Assembly (NCBI GenBank): GCA_036557885.1
Contig: DATBGS010000120.1
Span: 1-51,619, forward strand
DNA length: 51,619 nucleotides
From: DATBGS01 sp036557885
Lineage (GTDB): Bacteria > Chloroflexota > Ktedonobacteria > Ktedonobacterales > DATBGS01
Direction: 5' to 3'
Shown here: in pieces, positions 43,779-51,619 of the stretch
Numbering within the stretch: the first letter of the stretch is position 1
Layout of the letters: the number at the start of each line of letters is the position of its first letter
Made by a program: the position numbers and the translations under genes
The notes under the pieces: generated by a model
What the model was told of the DNA's origin: nothing
Databases searched by the model: none
Seen by the model: the letters and a program-made list of their open reading frames with translations, nothing else

Positions 43779-44813
43779 ATGAGCGGAACCGCCATGCAAG
43801 CGCCGGGCGCCGTGGGGCAGATGCGCCCACTGGGGTCCACCGGTATTCAGGTCTCAGCCGTTGGCCTGGGCACCTGGGCTATGGGTGCCCAGTGGGGGCC
43901 ACAGGAGGACCAGGAATCCCTGCGCACGCTGCACCACGCGCTGGACCTGGGGTGTCAGTTTCTTGACACGGCTCAGGAGTATGGCAATGGGCGTAGCGAG
44001 CAATTGATCGGGCGCGTGTTTCAAGAGCGCGGCGCATCTGTTCCGGTGGGGACCAAAGTGCCCCCTATCGATATGAACTGGGAAACCATCCCAGGCGTCA
44101 CGAAGATTCAGGACAAGTTTCCGGCGCAGTATATCATTGACCGCTGCGAGGGGAGTCTGCGCAATCTGCATGTCGATTGCCTGGATGTGTATTTCTTGCA
44201 TACCTGGTGCCCAAGCTGGAATGAGGAAACCGAATGGTACGAAGCGATGCTCAAACTGCGCGAGCAGGGCAAGATCAAGGGCATTGGCATCTCAGTCAGC
44301 GATGCGCGGCCTGCGGAGGCCAATGGCAGCATTCAGGCGGGTCAGGTGGATGTGGTCCAGGTGATCTATAACATTCTGGATCAATGCGCAGCGACGGAGC
44401 TGTTTCCTGTGGCGCGCCAGCACCACACTGGGGTGGTTGCGCGTGTTCCTCTGGCTTCGGGGGCCCTGGCAGGCCAGTGGACCCCTCAGACGACCTTCCC
44501 GCCTGATGACTGGCGTCACGACGTCTTTGTGGGCGAAACGCTGGAGCGAACCCTCCACTATGTGAACCAACTGCGCTTTCTGGCACAGGGGTCCAGCAGT
44601 TCGCTGGCCGAAGCCGCCGTGCGCTTCAGCTTGAGTAACCTCACCGTGTCCTCGGTCATTCCAGGGGCACGCAGTCAAGAGGATGTGGATGGGAACATGC
44701 AGGCCTGGCGGCTGGGGCCGCTCCCAGAAGACGAGCTGCAACAAATACGCGAGCTGTGGCAGCGTGAGTTTCAGCACTTTATTCGGACAAGCTTTTATCC
44801 GGTGACGCCATAG
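43779..44813 (+). CDS. Aldo/keto reductase
   Basis: The 344-residue NADPH-dependent oxidoreductase begins MRPLGSTGIQVSAVGLGTWAMGAQWG and has the catalytic set Asp/Tyr (FLDTAQEYGNGRSEQLIG), Lys (VPVGTKV) and His (YFLHTW). The NADP-binding end is LSNLTVSSVIPGARSQEDVDGNMQAW. The ATG at 43779 has GGAG eight bases upstream; the frame is open from 43758. It lies alone between decayed genes, so its substrate (an aldehyde, sugar or ketone) cannot be assigned. Confidence 0.9.
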   Translation: MSGTAMQAPGAVGQMRPLGSTGIQVSAVGLGTWAMGAQWGPQEDQESLRTLHHALDLGCQFLDTAQEYGNGRSEQLIGRVFQERGASVPVGTKVPPIDMNWETIPGVTKIQDKFPAQYIIDRCEGSLRNLHVDCLDVYFLHTWCPSWNEETEWYEAMLKLREQGKIKGIGISVSDARPAEANGSIQAGQVDVVQVIYNILDQCAATELFPVARQHHTGVVARVPLASGALAGQWTPQTTFPPDDWRHDVFVGETLERTLHYVNQLRFLAQGSSSSLAEAAVRFSLSNLTVSSVIPGARSQEDVDGNMQAWRLGPLPEDELQQIRELWQREFQHFIRTSFYPVTP

Positions 44814-44854
44814 CATCACCGCTTTAACGCCATGAACCACCTTCCAAGGAGTAG

Positions 44855-45040
44855 ATGATGGACGTGACGGCCATTCCTCAGGAAGCCTCAGAAGCCACAT
44901 TCGGACTGCACCAGGTGCTCTCCCGGGCGCGCCATGTGGATGAACTCCCCTCGTATATCGTCCCGGATACGGATCTGGCAATGGGCTCCAGCCTGGGGAA
45001 CAGCCGGTGCTGGGTCACCACCAAGGGTGCCGGTCTTTAG
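44855..45040 (+). pseudogene. N-terminal fragment of a glycosidase-like gene, truncated
   Basis: The 61-codon frame starts ATG after AAGGAGTAG, a strong ribosome site. It reads MDVTAIPQEASEATF then LPSYIVPDTDLAMGSSLGNSRCWVTTKGAGL and stops. The second part resembles the beginning of glucoamylase/GH15-like proteins, but I cannot confirm the family. The frame ends exactly where the convergent flippase gene is cut, so a deletion joined the two. It overlaps the readthrough tail of that gene on the other strand. Confidence 0.4.
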
Positions 45041-45913
45041 CACGTGCACCGTCAGCAACATGCCCAGCGAGACATCTCCGCTGACAGCAAACTGCGCCAG
45101 CACGGCCATCCCGGCGGCCTCAAAAGTGCCAAGGTTCGGCAAGAAGGAAACCAGCAGGACGGTTGCCAGCGAAAAGGCATAGGTAGTGATGACCGCCTGC
45201 CAGGAGAAACCAGGGATGAGGCTGCGCCCGACGATATAGAGCGCGACAACATACGCTCCCAGGTAGAGCGCCGTCAGGGGGAAGCCATAAAGGAAGGTCC
45301 GCCAGGTGAAAAGCTGTCGCCCCCCGGCAATAAATTGCCTGACCCCGCCGAGCAGTGCTTGCAGCCAACGCTGGCGCGGCTGCCACTGTTCCAACAGTTG
45401 CCGCGCCACCTGCGTTCGGAACAAGAGCCATCCGACCAGCAGCATGCCAGCCAGGAGCGCCACCGCAAGTGGACGCACCCAGGACCAGCCTGGTACCCCA
45501 ACGATGAGCAAAGTCAGCAAACATAGCTCGATCTCGGTGATAAGTATCCAGGTCGTAGCTACAAAGGAGCGCCCGATCTCTATTTCCTCAACCCCTTTGA
45601 GCAGGTAATTCTCCAGATAGACGCCCATAGGCAAGCTGCCGCCAAGCTCGCCCCCCACAAAGGGGATCAGCAGCTTCCGCCAGCCAGGCCGGATATTCAA
45701 CCTGCTCAGATAGTGGCCCCACTGCACCGCCTTGATAATCAGGTACACCAATGTCAGCAAGCACACCGGAAGCGCCGTGCGGGGAGCAGCCCGCGCTATC
45801 TCGACGGCGACATCCCCCGCATGCGCGATATTGAGCAACACAACCAGCAATGCCGCGCTCAGCAGAGTCGGAACAAGCATTCTTGGATTCAGGGCTTTCT
45901 TCAGGAAGCTCAT
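44888..45913 (-). pseudogene. Lysylphosphatidylglycerol synthase-type flippase (UPF0104), C-terminus replaced
   Basis: The frame from ATG 45913 encodes about 341 residues. Residues 1-290 form a seven- to eight-helix membrane domain of the UPF0104/LPG-synthase flippase family (LPMGVYLENYLLKGVEEIEIGRSFVATTWILITEIELCLL, VLLVSFLPNLGTFEAAGMAVLAQF, LLTVHVLKTGTL). After GTL the sequence changes to a hydrophilic, unrelated tail that is the antisense of the glycosidase-like fragment. The last membrane helix is therefore lost. It may still make a protein, but it is probably inactive. GAGAAGT precedes the paired ATGs at 45916/45913. Confidence 0.72.
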
Positions 45914-46400
45914 CATACTTCTCGTATCTAGCCTGGTGGGCGCGCACTTATTGCTGGCGGGCAAGTGATAAGAAGCGATGAAAAACAGGCGGCTCTACAA
46001 GAACACTACACAGCATCTGACTCAACAAGACCAAGACAACAGCAAGAACTCTGCCAGGGAGCTACCAACCAGTATTGAAAAACCAGGCACGGTTGCACCA
46101 GACATAGGACAAAATGCCAAAACCTAAGCCAAAGGTCAGCACATTGACAGGGTCTTGGGCCTCCGTAGAGAGCTGCACACGTAGACCGGGACGCGCAGAT
46201 GTGCTATCCTCTCCAAGCAATCTCTCACCAGGGCTAGGGAGGGGGCGCATCGCGTGTGTGCTGCTTGGTGCTGGTATGAAATGTGGAGTGTGTTGGGGGA
46301 GGGAACGTTTACATCTTCTGGAGATGAAGGAAGTTGCTCATGAGTCTGCATCTCGCAGCAACGCCTTCTAGCCGAATCAGCCGATACCAAGGAGACCCCG
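45914..46400. other. Gap between flippase and acyl-CoA ligase genes
   Basis: No gene is recognised. TTGACA at 46144-46149 has no good -10 box at proper spacing. AAGGAG lies six bases before the ligase ATG. The stretch may hold the ligase promoter. Confidence 0.3.
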
Positions 46401-48041
46401 ATGCCATCACGCTCTACAGATCGCTCCGCTTCGCCTGGCCCGCGGGTGCTGGAGCGTCTCTCTAACCATCCCCAACATGCTGCCCTCTTCTTTGAAGAGC
46501 GCGTGCTCACCGCTGGTGAGCTGGCACGTCAGAGCGCAGCGTTCGCGGGTGCCTTGCACCAGCGGGGGGTTCAGCCGGGGGAGCGCGTCGCACTCCTCCT
46601 GCCCAACGTGCCAGAGTTCGTCTCGGCCTACGTTGGTATCTTGTGTGCTGGCGCCATCGCAGTCCCTCTGGACCCCGCCTCCAGACCACCAGAGATTCGC
46701 CAACTCTTGCTCGATGCCAGGGTGACAGCAGCGGTGGTCTGGTCCAAGCGTTGGCCACAGGTTCAGCAAGCCATTGCCAATGACCATGCCCCACGCCTCC
46801 TGATCCTGGTGGCTGGGTCGGCTGAGAGGACCTCCCCCAGCCTTCGCCAGCCGGACTCCGGTGAGCAGCCCACTACCCTGGTCCCGTGGGTGCGCTTTCT
46901 GGAAGACGCCACCCCTGTTCCTGGGAATCAGTCTTCACCCTGTGTCGAGGTCCATCCAGACGACAGCGCGACGATTCTCTACACGGCCGGGACGACTGGC
47001 CGCCCCAAAGGCGTCCTGCTGACGCATCGCAACCTGCTCTCCAATGCAGAAGCGATCCTGGTGGCAGTCGCCTTGCAACCTGACGATGTGCTGCTCACCT
47101 TCTTGCCCTTCTTCCACGCCTTTGGCTTAACCGTTTGCATGACGGCTCCGCTCCTGGCAGGCATGCCGCTGGTGCTGCTTCCCCGGCCTGACCCCTCTCG
47201 CGTGCTCACGTGCATCCAACAGCGCCGGGTCACGCTGCTGGCGGGCATCCCTTCCCTCTATGCCCTGCTGGTACGGGCCGATCTGGCCGACTATGACTTG
47301 ACCTCATTGCGGTTGTGTATCTCTGGGGGAGCAGCGCTGCCAGGTGAGATCCGCCGGGCATTTCGGGAGCGGTTTGGTGTCCCCCTCCTCGAAGGCTATG
47401 GCTTGACTGAAGCCTCCCCAGCCGTCACCTTGACTTCCCCAGCGGGCGTGCAGAACCCAGGAGCGATTGGGCGCCCGCTGCCGGGTGTGGAGGTGCAGAT
47501 TCACGATGAGGCGGAGCGGCAGGTGCCACCGGGAGTAGTGGGGGAGATCGTGCTGCGTGGGCCAAATGTTATGCAAGGCTATTACCAGCAGCCGCAGGCC
47601 ACAGCGGAGGCCCTGCGCAACGGCTGGCTCCATACGGGGGACCTGGGCTACCAGGATGACGAAGGGGGCTTCTATCTGGTGGATCGGGCGAAAGATATCA
47701 TTATCAAAGGAGGCCAGAACATCTCCCCACAGGAAGTCGAAGAGGCGCTTATGAGCCATCCTGGCGTCGCTGAAGTGGCGGTCGTGGGCGTGCCTGATCC
47801 CCTCAAGGGGGAAGCCATCAAGGCGTACGTTCTTCCACACGCTGACCAGCAGGTAGCGCAACACGCCCTGTTAGCACATCTGCGGCAGCGGATCACGCCC
47901 TATAAAGTGCCAGACAAGATCGAGCTGGTTTCCTCGTCGGAGCAGCTTCCCAAGAATGTTCTTGGCAAGATCAAGAGGGCGGCCTTGCGCCAGCGGGAAC
48001 AGCAGGCAGTCCAAAACGAAGCGAGAGGCGAGGGCACGTAG
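46401..48041 (+). CDS. AMP-dependent acyl-CoA ligase (long-chain fatty acid type)
   Basis: The 546-residue enzyme activates a carboxylic acid to acyl-AMP and then acyl-CoA. The AMP-binding motif is YTAGTTGRPKGVLLTHRN, followed by FFHAFGLT, GYGLTEASP and GWLHTGDLGYQDDEGGFYLVDRAKDIIIKGGQNISPQEVEEAL. The catalytic Lys lies in LPKNVLGKIKR near the C-terminus. All core motifs are intact. AAGGAG six bases before ATG 46401 supports the start. The acid substrate is probably a fatty acid by resemblance. It stands as a single gene followed by a hairpin. Confidence 0.92.
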   Translation: MPSRSTDRSASPGPRVLERLSNHPQHAALFFEERVLTAGELARQSAAFAGALHQRGVQPGERVALLLPNVPEFVSAYVGILCAGAIAVPLDPASRPPEIRQLLLDARVTAAVVWSKRWPQVQQAIANDHAPRLLILVAGSAERTSPSLRQPDSGEQPTTLVPWVRFLEDATPVPGNQSSPCVEVHPDDSATILYTAGTTGRPKGVLLTHRNLLSNAEAILVAVALQPDDVLLTFLPFFHAFGLTVCMTAPLLAGMPLVLLPRPDPSRVLTCIQQRRVTLLAGIPSLYALLVRADLADYDLTSLRLCISGGAALPGEIRRAFRERFGVPLLEGYGLTEASPAVTLTSPAGVQNPGAIGRPLPGVEVQIHDEAERQVPPGVVGEIVLRGPNVMQGYYQQPQATAEALRNGWLHTGDLGYQDDEGGFYLVDRAKDIIIKGGQNISPQEVEEALMSHPGVAEVAVVGVPDPLKGEAIKAYVLPHADQQVAQHALLAHLRQRITPYKVPDKIELVSSSEQLPKNVLGKIKRAALRQREQQAVQNEARGEGT

Positions 48042-48094
48042 ACCAGGTTATGCCACTGCGACGGCATTTTTATCGATGGTGGCATGATGCAGGC

Positions 48095-48124
48095 AAGGAG
48101 CGTCCTCTAGCCCGGACGCTCCTT
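48095..48124 (+). terminator. Hairpin after the acyl-CoA ligase gene
   Basis: AAGGAGCGTCC (48095-48105) pairs perfectly with GGACGCTCCTT (48114-48124) around eight bases. It lies about 55 bases past the ligase stop. No T tract. Confidence 0.6.
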
Positions 48125-48196
48125 GATGATTGGAGATTGGATGACCCTGTACAGTGCTACACTCCGTCGGCTTGACGCGGGGGAAAGGGGCGTTTA

Positions 48197-49315
48197 ATGA
48201 AAGCCGTTGCGGTCTTCCCTCACGCACGAACGGTCACACTCATCGACCATCCCGAACCACAGATCACCCTCCCAACCCAGGTCAAGCTCAGGATGCTTGA
48301 AGTTGGGATCTGTGGCACGGATCGGGAAATCTGCCGCTTTGCCTATGGGACCCCGCCAGTCGGCGCCGAGTATCTGGTGCTTGGACATGAGGCGCTTGGC
48401 AAGGTCGTGGAGGTTGGCTCAGCTGTCCACACCCTCCAGGTGGGCGATCTGGTGGTGCCAACCGTTCGTCATCCCTGCCCCGATGCAGACTGTCCTGCCT
48501 GCCGTGCCGGGTGGCAGGATTTCTGTGTCACGGGGCATTTTACCGAGCGCGGTATCAAAGAGCAGCATGGCTTTCTCGCAGAGTTCGTGGTAGATGAGGA
48601 GCAATACATGCATGCTGTTCCAGAGGAATTGCGCGCGGTCGCGGTGCTGGTGGAACCGCTGACGATTGCAGAGAAAGCGTGGTTTCAGGTCCGACAGGTA
48701 CAGCAGCGGTTACCCTGGATTGACCCGGCGAGTCCTACGCTCACCGAGCCGAGTGGAAGCACCGAGAAAGCCCTCGTCCTTGGCGCGGGGCCAGTCGGGC
48801 TGCTGGGCGCCATGGGACTGGTGGCGATGGGCATCGAGACCTTTGTGTATAACCGCGCGCCTGCCCCTCATCCCAAAGCCCATCTGGTGGAAGCAATTGG
48901 AGCTACCTATGTCTCCGCTGAGAGTCGCTCGGCGGAATTTGCTGCGTTAGTGGGGCAGGTTGATTTCATTTATGAAGCGGTCGGTGATTCTAACCTCGCC
49001 TTTCAAGCGATGCAGTTGCTCGGAGCCAACAGCGTGTTTGTTTTCACGGGTGTTCCTGATCTCAAAGCCCCCATTCCCATTGAAGCCGACCGCTTCATGC
49101 GCGACCTGGTGCTGAAAAATCAGGTCATCCTGGGAACGGTCAACGCGGGGAAAGAGGCGTTTCGTGCCGCCATCCACGATCTGGGCCGCTTCATGCAGCG
49201 CTGGCCGGAGTCCGTTCGCGCCCTCGTTACGGGTCGGTATCCGCTCGAAGCCTATCAAGATGTGCTACAAGGAACAGGGGGTGGGATCAAGAGCGTCCTT
49301 GCGCTCCAGTCTTGA
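48197..49315 (+). CDS. Glucose 1-dehydrogenase-like zinc alcohol dehydrogenase
   Basis: The 372-residue medium-chain dehydrogenase oxidises an alcohol, probably glucose, with NAD(P). The catalytic zinc site has CGTDREI and GHEALGKV. The structural zinc site is formed by Cys residues in HPCPDADCPACRAGWQDFC. VVDEEQYMHAVPEELRAVAVLVEPLTIAEKA is typical of archaeal-type glucose dehydrogenase. The Rossmann motif is VLGAGPVGLLGAMGL. ATG 48197 follows GAAAGGGG. The link to glucose released by the GH1/GH3 enzymes is only suggestive because the genes are far apart. Confidence 0.85.
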   Translation: MKAVAVFPHARTVTLIDHPEPQITLPTQVKLRMLEVGICGTDREICRFAYGTPPVGAEYLVLGHEALGKVVEVGSAVHTLQVGDLVVPTVRHPCPDADCPACRAGWQDFCVTGHFTERGIKEQHGFLAEFVVDEEQYMHAVPEELRAVAVLVEPLTIAEKAWFQVRQVQQRLPWIDPASPTLTEPSGSTEKALVLGAGPVGLLGAMGLVAMGIETFVYNRAPAPHPKAHLVEAIGATYVSAESRSAEFAALVGQVDFIYEAVGDSNLAFQAMQLLGANSVFVFTGVPDLKAPIPIEADRFMRDLVLKNQVILGTVNAGKEAFRAAIHDLGRFMQRWPESVRALVTGRYPLEAYQDVLQGTGGGIKSVLALQS

Positions 49316-49560
49316 GTCTGCTTGTCAGATGAGGTGCACGCCTGAAGGCACACCACCAGCTCGTGATCCCGTTCAGCTAACGACCTTCGTGTCGCTCGGC
49401 TGGCCTTGCTGTCTGATATGGAACCCCTGGAGAAAATCAGAGAAGCCATGGCAGAGTGCCCAGATTGCGACAAAGATGAGCAGAATAGGGGGTCTGGGGG
49501 CGAAGAACCGCCCCCCGTCCAGAAGCCCAGCACGATCAGGATGATGCCGACGAGCACTCC
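49316..49560 (-). pseudogene. Possible small membrane protein interrupted by the IS630 element
   Basis: The minus strand here encodes LVGIILIVLGFWTGGGSSPPDPLF, a single hydrophobic helix and a short tail. If the IS630-type element is removed at its TA site, the frame continues upstream into 50761-50821 with VGKANIHTIESLTTANLRTSLG. No family is recognised. Confidence 0.3.
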
Positions 49561-49583
49561 TATACTGATGCCCAGGTGGAAAC
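49561..49583 (+). repeat. IS630 left terminal inverted repeat
   Basis: It begins TATACTGATGCCCAGG and matches the right repeat at 21 of 23 positions. Confidence 0.85.
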
Positions 49584-49647
49584 CACCTGCTAAAATGGAA
49601 ACACCGCCCTTGGTGGCTTGATGAGATGGGGTCCTGGAGGAGCCGAT

Positions 49648-50738
49648 GTCATGGAAGATGTTTCAGCCTTGCTTGCTCGCTGGGAGATCAGCCCAGCAGA
49701 TGCCCGCGAGCAGATCTATCGTGCAGCAACCTCACGCGAACGCGAACGCTGGCATGCGCTCTGGTTGCTCTCGCAGGGTTGTTCAGCCGCCCAAGTGGCA
49801 CGGGCACTGGGGCGCGATCCGCACACGATTGGCGACTGGTTGAGTGCCTTTGCGAAGTCCGGTCCCTCAGCTCTGGTCTTCGAGCAAAGCGGTGGCTCCC
49901 CCCCGCCCTTCAGCCAGCGCAGCAAGCCAGGCTCAAAGCCGCGGTAGAAGGCACTCCAGCCCAAGCTGGTATCCCGCTCGCCAACTGGACCTGGCGAGGC
50001 GTGCAGCAGTTCCTGCGCGACCAGTTTGGGTTGGAGCTGAGCCGGAGCAGTTGCCTGCGCTGGCTGCATCGGTTGAACTTTACCTGGAAACGCCCCAAGA
50101 AGCGGTTGCTCAAAGCCGATGCGAAAAAGCGTGCGGTGTTTGTGCAGCAGTACATCACGCTAACGGCAGAAGCGACTCAGACCAGCGCGAAACACTGGTT
50201 CGTAGATGAGGCCCATTTTCGGGCCGAGGGCGACCTACGCGGCAAATGGGTCCAGCGCGGCCAAAGAGCGCTGGTGGACTCCACGAGTCCTCGCCGGGCC
50301 GAGAAAGTGACCTATTACTCAGCAGTTTGTTTGGAGACGGGGGAGGTGGAGGCGCTGGCGTTGGATGGCTACAGCAGCACCGAAGCTAGCGTGACGTTTC
50401 TCCAACAATTGCGGGCTAACTCCAGAGTCCCCCTGGTCGTCTTCTGGGATAACAGTCCAGCGCATGCAGGCGATGCCTTACGCGCCTATTTGACCACGCC
50501 GGATCTCGCCATCCATCTCGTTCGGCAGCCAACCTATAGCCCTGATTACAACGCGGACGAGGCCATCTGGGACTGGGCACGCAAGGAGGCTACGGCCAAT
50601 GCCTGTCTGGGGACGAAGGTAGCCGTCCGCGAGCGGGTAGACGCCTTCTTTGCGAGCTTGCAAGCGCACAAGGAAGAGGTCAAACGCCGCTGCCGATCAG
50701 TGCTTCAAGCTGAGGCAATAGCGCTCGCTGCTATGTAG
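49648..50738 (+). CDS. IS630 family transposase, made by -1 slippage
   Basis: The first frame (49648-49947) encodes an HTH region (RERERWHALWLLSQGCSAAQVARALGRDPHTIGDWLSAFAKSGPSAL). The second frame continues to 50738 with the winged helix (WTWRGVQQFLRDQFGLELSRSSCLRWLHRLNFTWKRPKKR) and the DDE domain: HWFVDEAHF, VVFWDNSPAH and YSPDYNADEAIWDWARKE. A run of seven C at 49898-49904 lies where the two frames join, and one -1 slip gives a continuous protein of about 363 residues. This is how many IS630 members make their transposase. GGAGGAG lies eight bases before ATG 49648. The gene looks active. Confidence 0.88.
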
Positions 50739-50760
50739 TTTCCATCTGGGAATCAGTATA
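50738..50760 (-). repeat. IS630 right terminal inverted repeat
   Basis: It is the inverted partner of 49561-49583 and begins at the last base of the transposase stop codon. Confidence 0.85.
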
Positions 50761-50875
50761 GGGAGGTGCGCAGATTGGCAGTGGTAAGGCTTTCTATCGT
50801 ATGGATGTTGGCTTTGCCCACTGAGAGGATACGCGCTCGTGCTTTGGGCCAGAGCACCGCAGCAGAGGCCGCCAC

Positions 50876-51259
50876 TCATGTAGTGTTCGGCGGCGGGCAG
50901 CGTCTCAGTTGGAGCTTGCGAGGTTCCCAGCTGTGGTCCTGACGCACAGCCGGGCCCATGATCAGACCCAAGTAGCGAGCAACAGCCATCACAACGTGGG
51001 CAACGTTTTTTCTGCTGTACAGGTCCTTTAGTTCAATCGCCCTGATTAGGGTGGCGTCGGTAATCTGGGCTGGCGGGGCAGAAGCGGCTTGCGTTCTCAC
51101 GGACGCGACATAGCCTTCGGGCTTGGGGGCAGGCGTGAAATAGCGGCGACAGGACTGACAGCGCTAGCGCTGTGAGCCAGTCTGATTTCAGCTGCTCTTG
51201 ATGACATAGTAGTCCTGGTGGCAATGCAGACAGGTGGAATGCTTCATGGCCTTCTTCAT
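50876..51259 (-). pseudogene. Zinc-ribbon transposase N-terminal remnant
   Basis: From ATG 51259 the frame reads MKKAMKHSTCLHCHQDYYVIKSS, stop, NQTGSQR, stop, RCQSCRRYFTPAPKPEGYVAS and on to 50876. The C-x2-C ... C-x2-C ribbon and RRYFTPAPKP segment match the InsA-like N-terminus of IS1-related transposases. Two in-frame stops (TGA and TAG) and the lack of a catalytic part show it is dead. Confidence 0.65.
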
Positions 51260-51552
51260 GGTGCCACTTCCAGCACGACGTTGGTGCTCTTGGGGGAGTT
51301 TTCTGTAAATCAGAGGTTGCTATCGGGGCCAAGAGCGATCCCAGTAGGTTGAGGATCACCTCCCCTAGGGGACTGTCTGAGAAGAGCCTCCACCAGGCAG
51401 CAGACAACAAGATGTCCGAGAGACGAGTTGTCTGAAAGCCAGAGGGAAACCACCGATGGTGTGACGGCATTACAGCCGTATTGACTCATAAATAATCTTG
51501 CCAAGCAAGAAGTTGTTGCCTCATAACTCATCTAACTTTGGTTGGAGGGTTT
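51260..51552. other. No gene recognised near the right edge
   Basis: The stretch shows no recognisable reading frame or RNA. A more AT-rich portion (51470-51545) probably holds the promoter of the gene starting at 51553. Confidence 0.35.
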
Positions 51553-51619
51553 ATGAGGGTGCAAGAAGCGAGTAAGCATGACCTGGCACATGCCTTTAGG
51601 AAACCCGCACCCCCTCCGC
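51553..51619 (+). CDS. Start of a gene running off the window
   Basis: ATG 51553 follows GGAGGG with a four-base gap, a good ribosome site. The 22 visible codons read MRVQEASKHDLAHAFRKPAP. The MRVQEASKHDLAHA start resembles the beginning of some integrase-type transposases, but too little is visible to assign it. Confidence 0.45.
   Translation, partial: MRVQEASKHDLAHAFRKPAPPP

Larger units (their letters stand above)
49561..50760 (+). mobile_element. Complete IS630-type insertion sequence
   Basis: Matching 23-base inverted repeats at 49561-49583 and 50738-50760 differ at two positions. Each begins TATACTGAT, and the outermost TA on each side fits the TA target duplication of the IS630/Tc1 group. 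The element proper is 49563-50758 (1196 bases) and carries one frameshifted transposase gene. Confidence 0.88.

Overview
The window looks like chromosomal DNA from a large-genome, spore-forming Chloroflexota of the Ktedonobacteria type. This is inferred from protein flavour: large XRE-AAA-TPR regulators, a CHAT protease whose N-terminus has the form typical of that group, very long FtsX-type permeases, an SBP5-type cello-oligosaccharide operon, and many decayed transposases and regulator relics. Base composition is moderately GC-rich throughout. No rRNA, tRNA or CRISPR array was seen.

From 0.1 to 9.3 kb there are an S9 peptidase gene broken by one in-frame TGA, a ribbon-helix-helix-like protein with a luciferase-like oxidoreductase behind a consensus promoter, a large XRE-ATPase-TPR regulator divergent from an FAD monooxygenase with phased TTGCGT repeats between them, and a globin. 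From 9.5 to 17.6 kb there is a compact PadR locus. It holds padR, a gene fusing an ADOP-type permease-prefix domain to a PP2C phosphatase, and, divergent across a nested palindrome that covers the padR -10 box, two giant FtsX-like permeases in tandem with no ATPase gene. A TnpB-only IS200/IS605-type element (17.6-19.06 kb) sits between this locus and the next.

From 19.1 to 30.6 kb there is a beta-glucoside utilisation cluster: GH3 beta-glucosidase, LacI regulator with its own consensus promoter and palindromic operator, lipoprotein binding protein, two permeases, two ATPases, and a GH1 beta-glucosidase. The last four genes are tightly packed or overlapping, and an mRNA hairpin separates the binding-protein gene from the membrane genes. 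The likely job is uptake of short beta-linked glucans followed by intracellular hydrolysis.

From 31 to 51.6 kb the window is a mosaic of intact genes and relics. Apparently intact genes are an FAD oxidoreductase, a DUF4242 protein, a cupin, a LURP-one protein, an NHLP-like peptidase/ABC exporter with its accessory protein, a methyltransferase, an aldo/keto reductase, an acyl-CoA ligase and a glucose-dehydrogenase-like enzyme. Broken items are a CHAT protease (frameshift near its start), a LuxR HTH tail, an aldo/keto reductase fragment, a cytochrome P450, an IS5-like transposase, a TPR protein, a flippase and a glycosidase-like gene truncated at one shared junction, and a zinc-ribbon transposase. 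A complete IS630-type element with terminal inverted repeats and a C7 slippage site lies at 49.56-50.76 kb.

The most unusual item is the PadR / prefix-domain-PP2C fusion / twin orphan permease locus. The next most notable are the CHAT protease with a possible -1 frameshift, the exporter pair without a precursor gene, and the shared truncation at about 45.03 kb.
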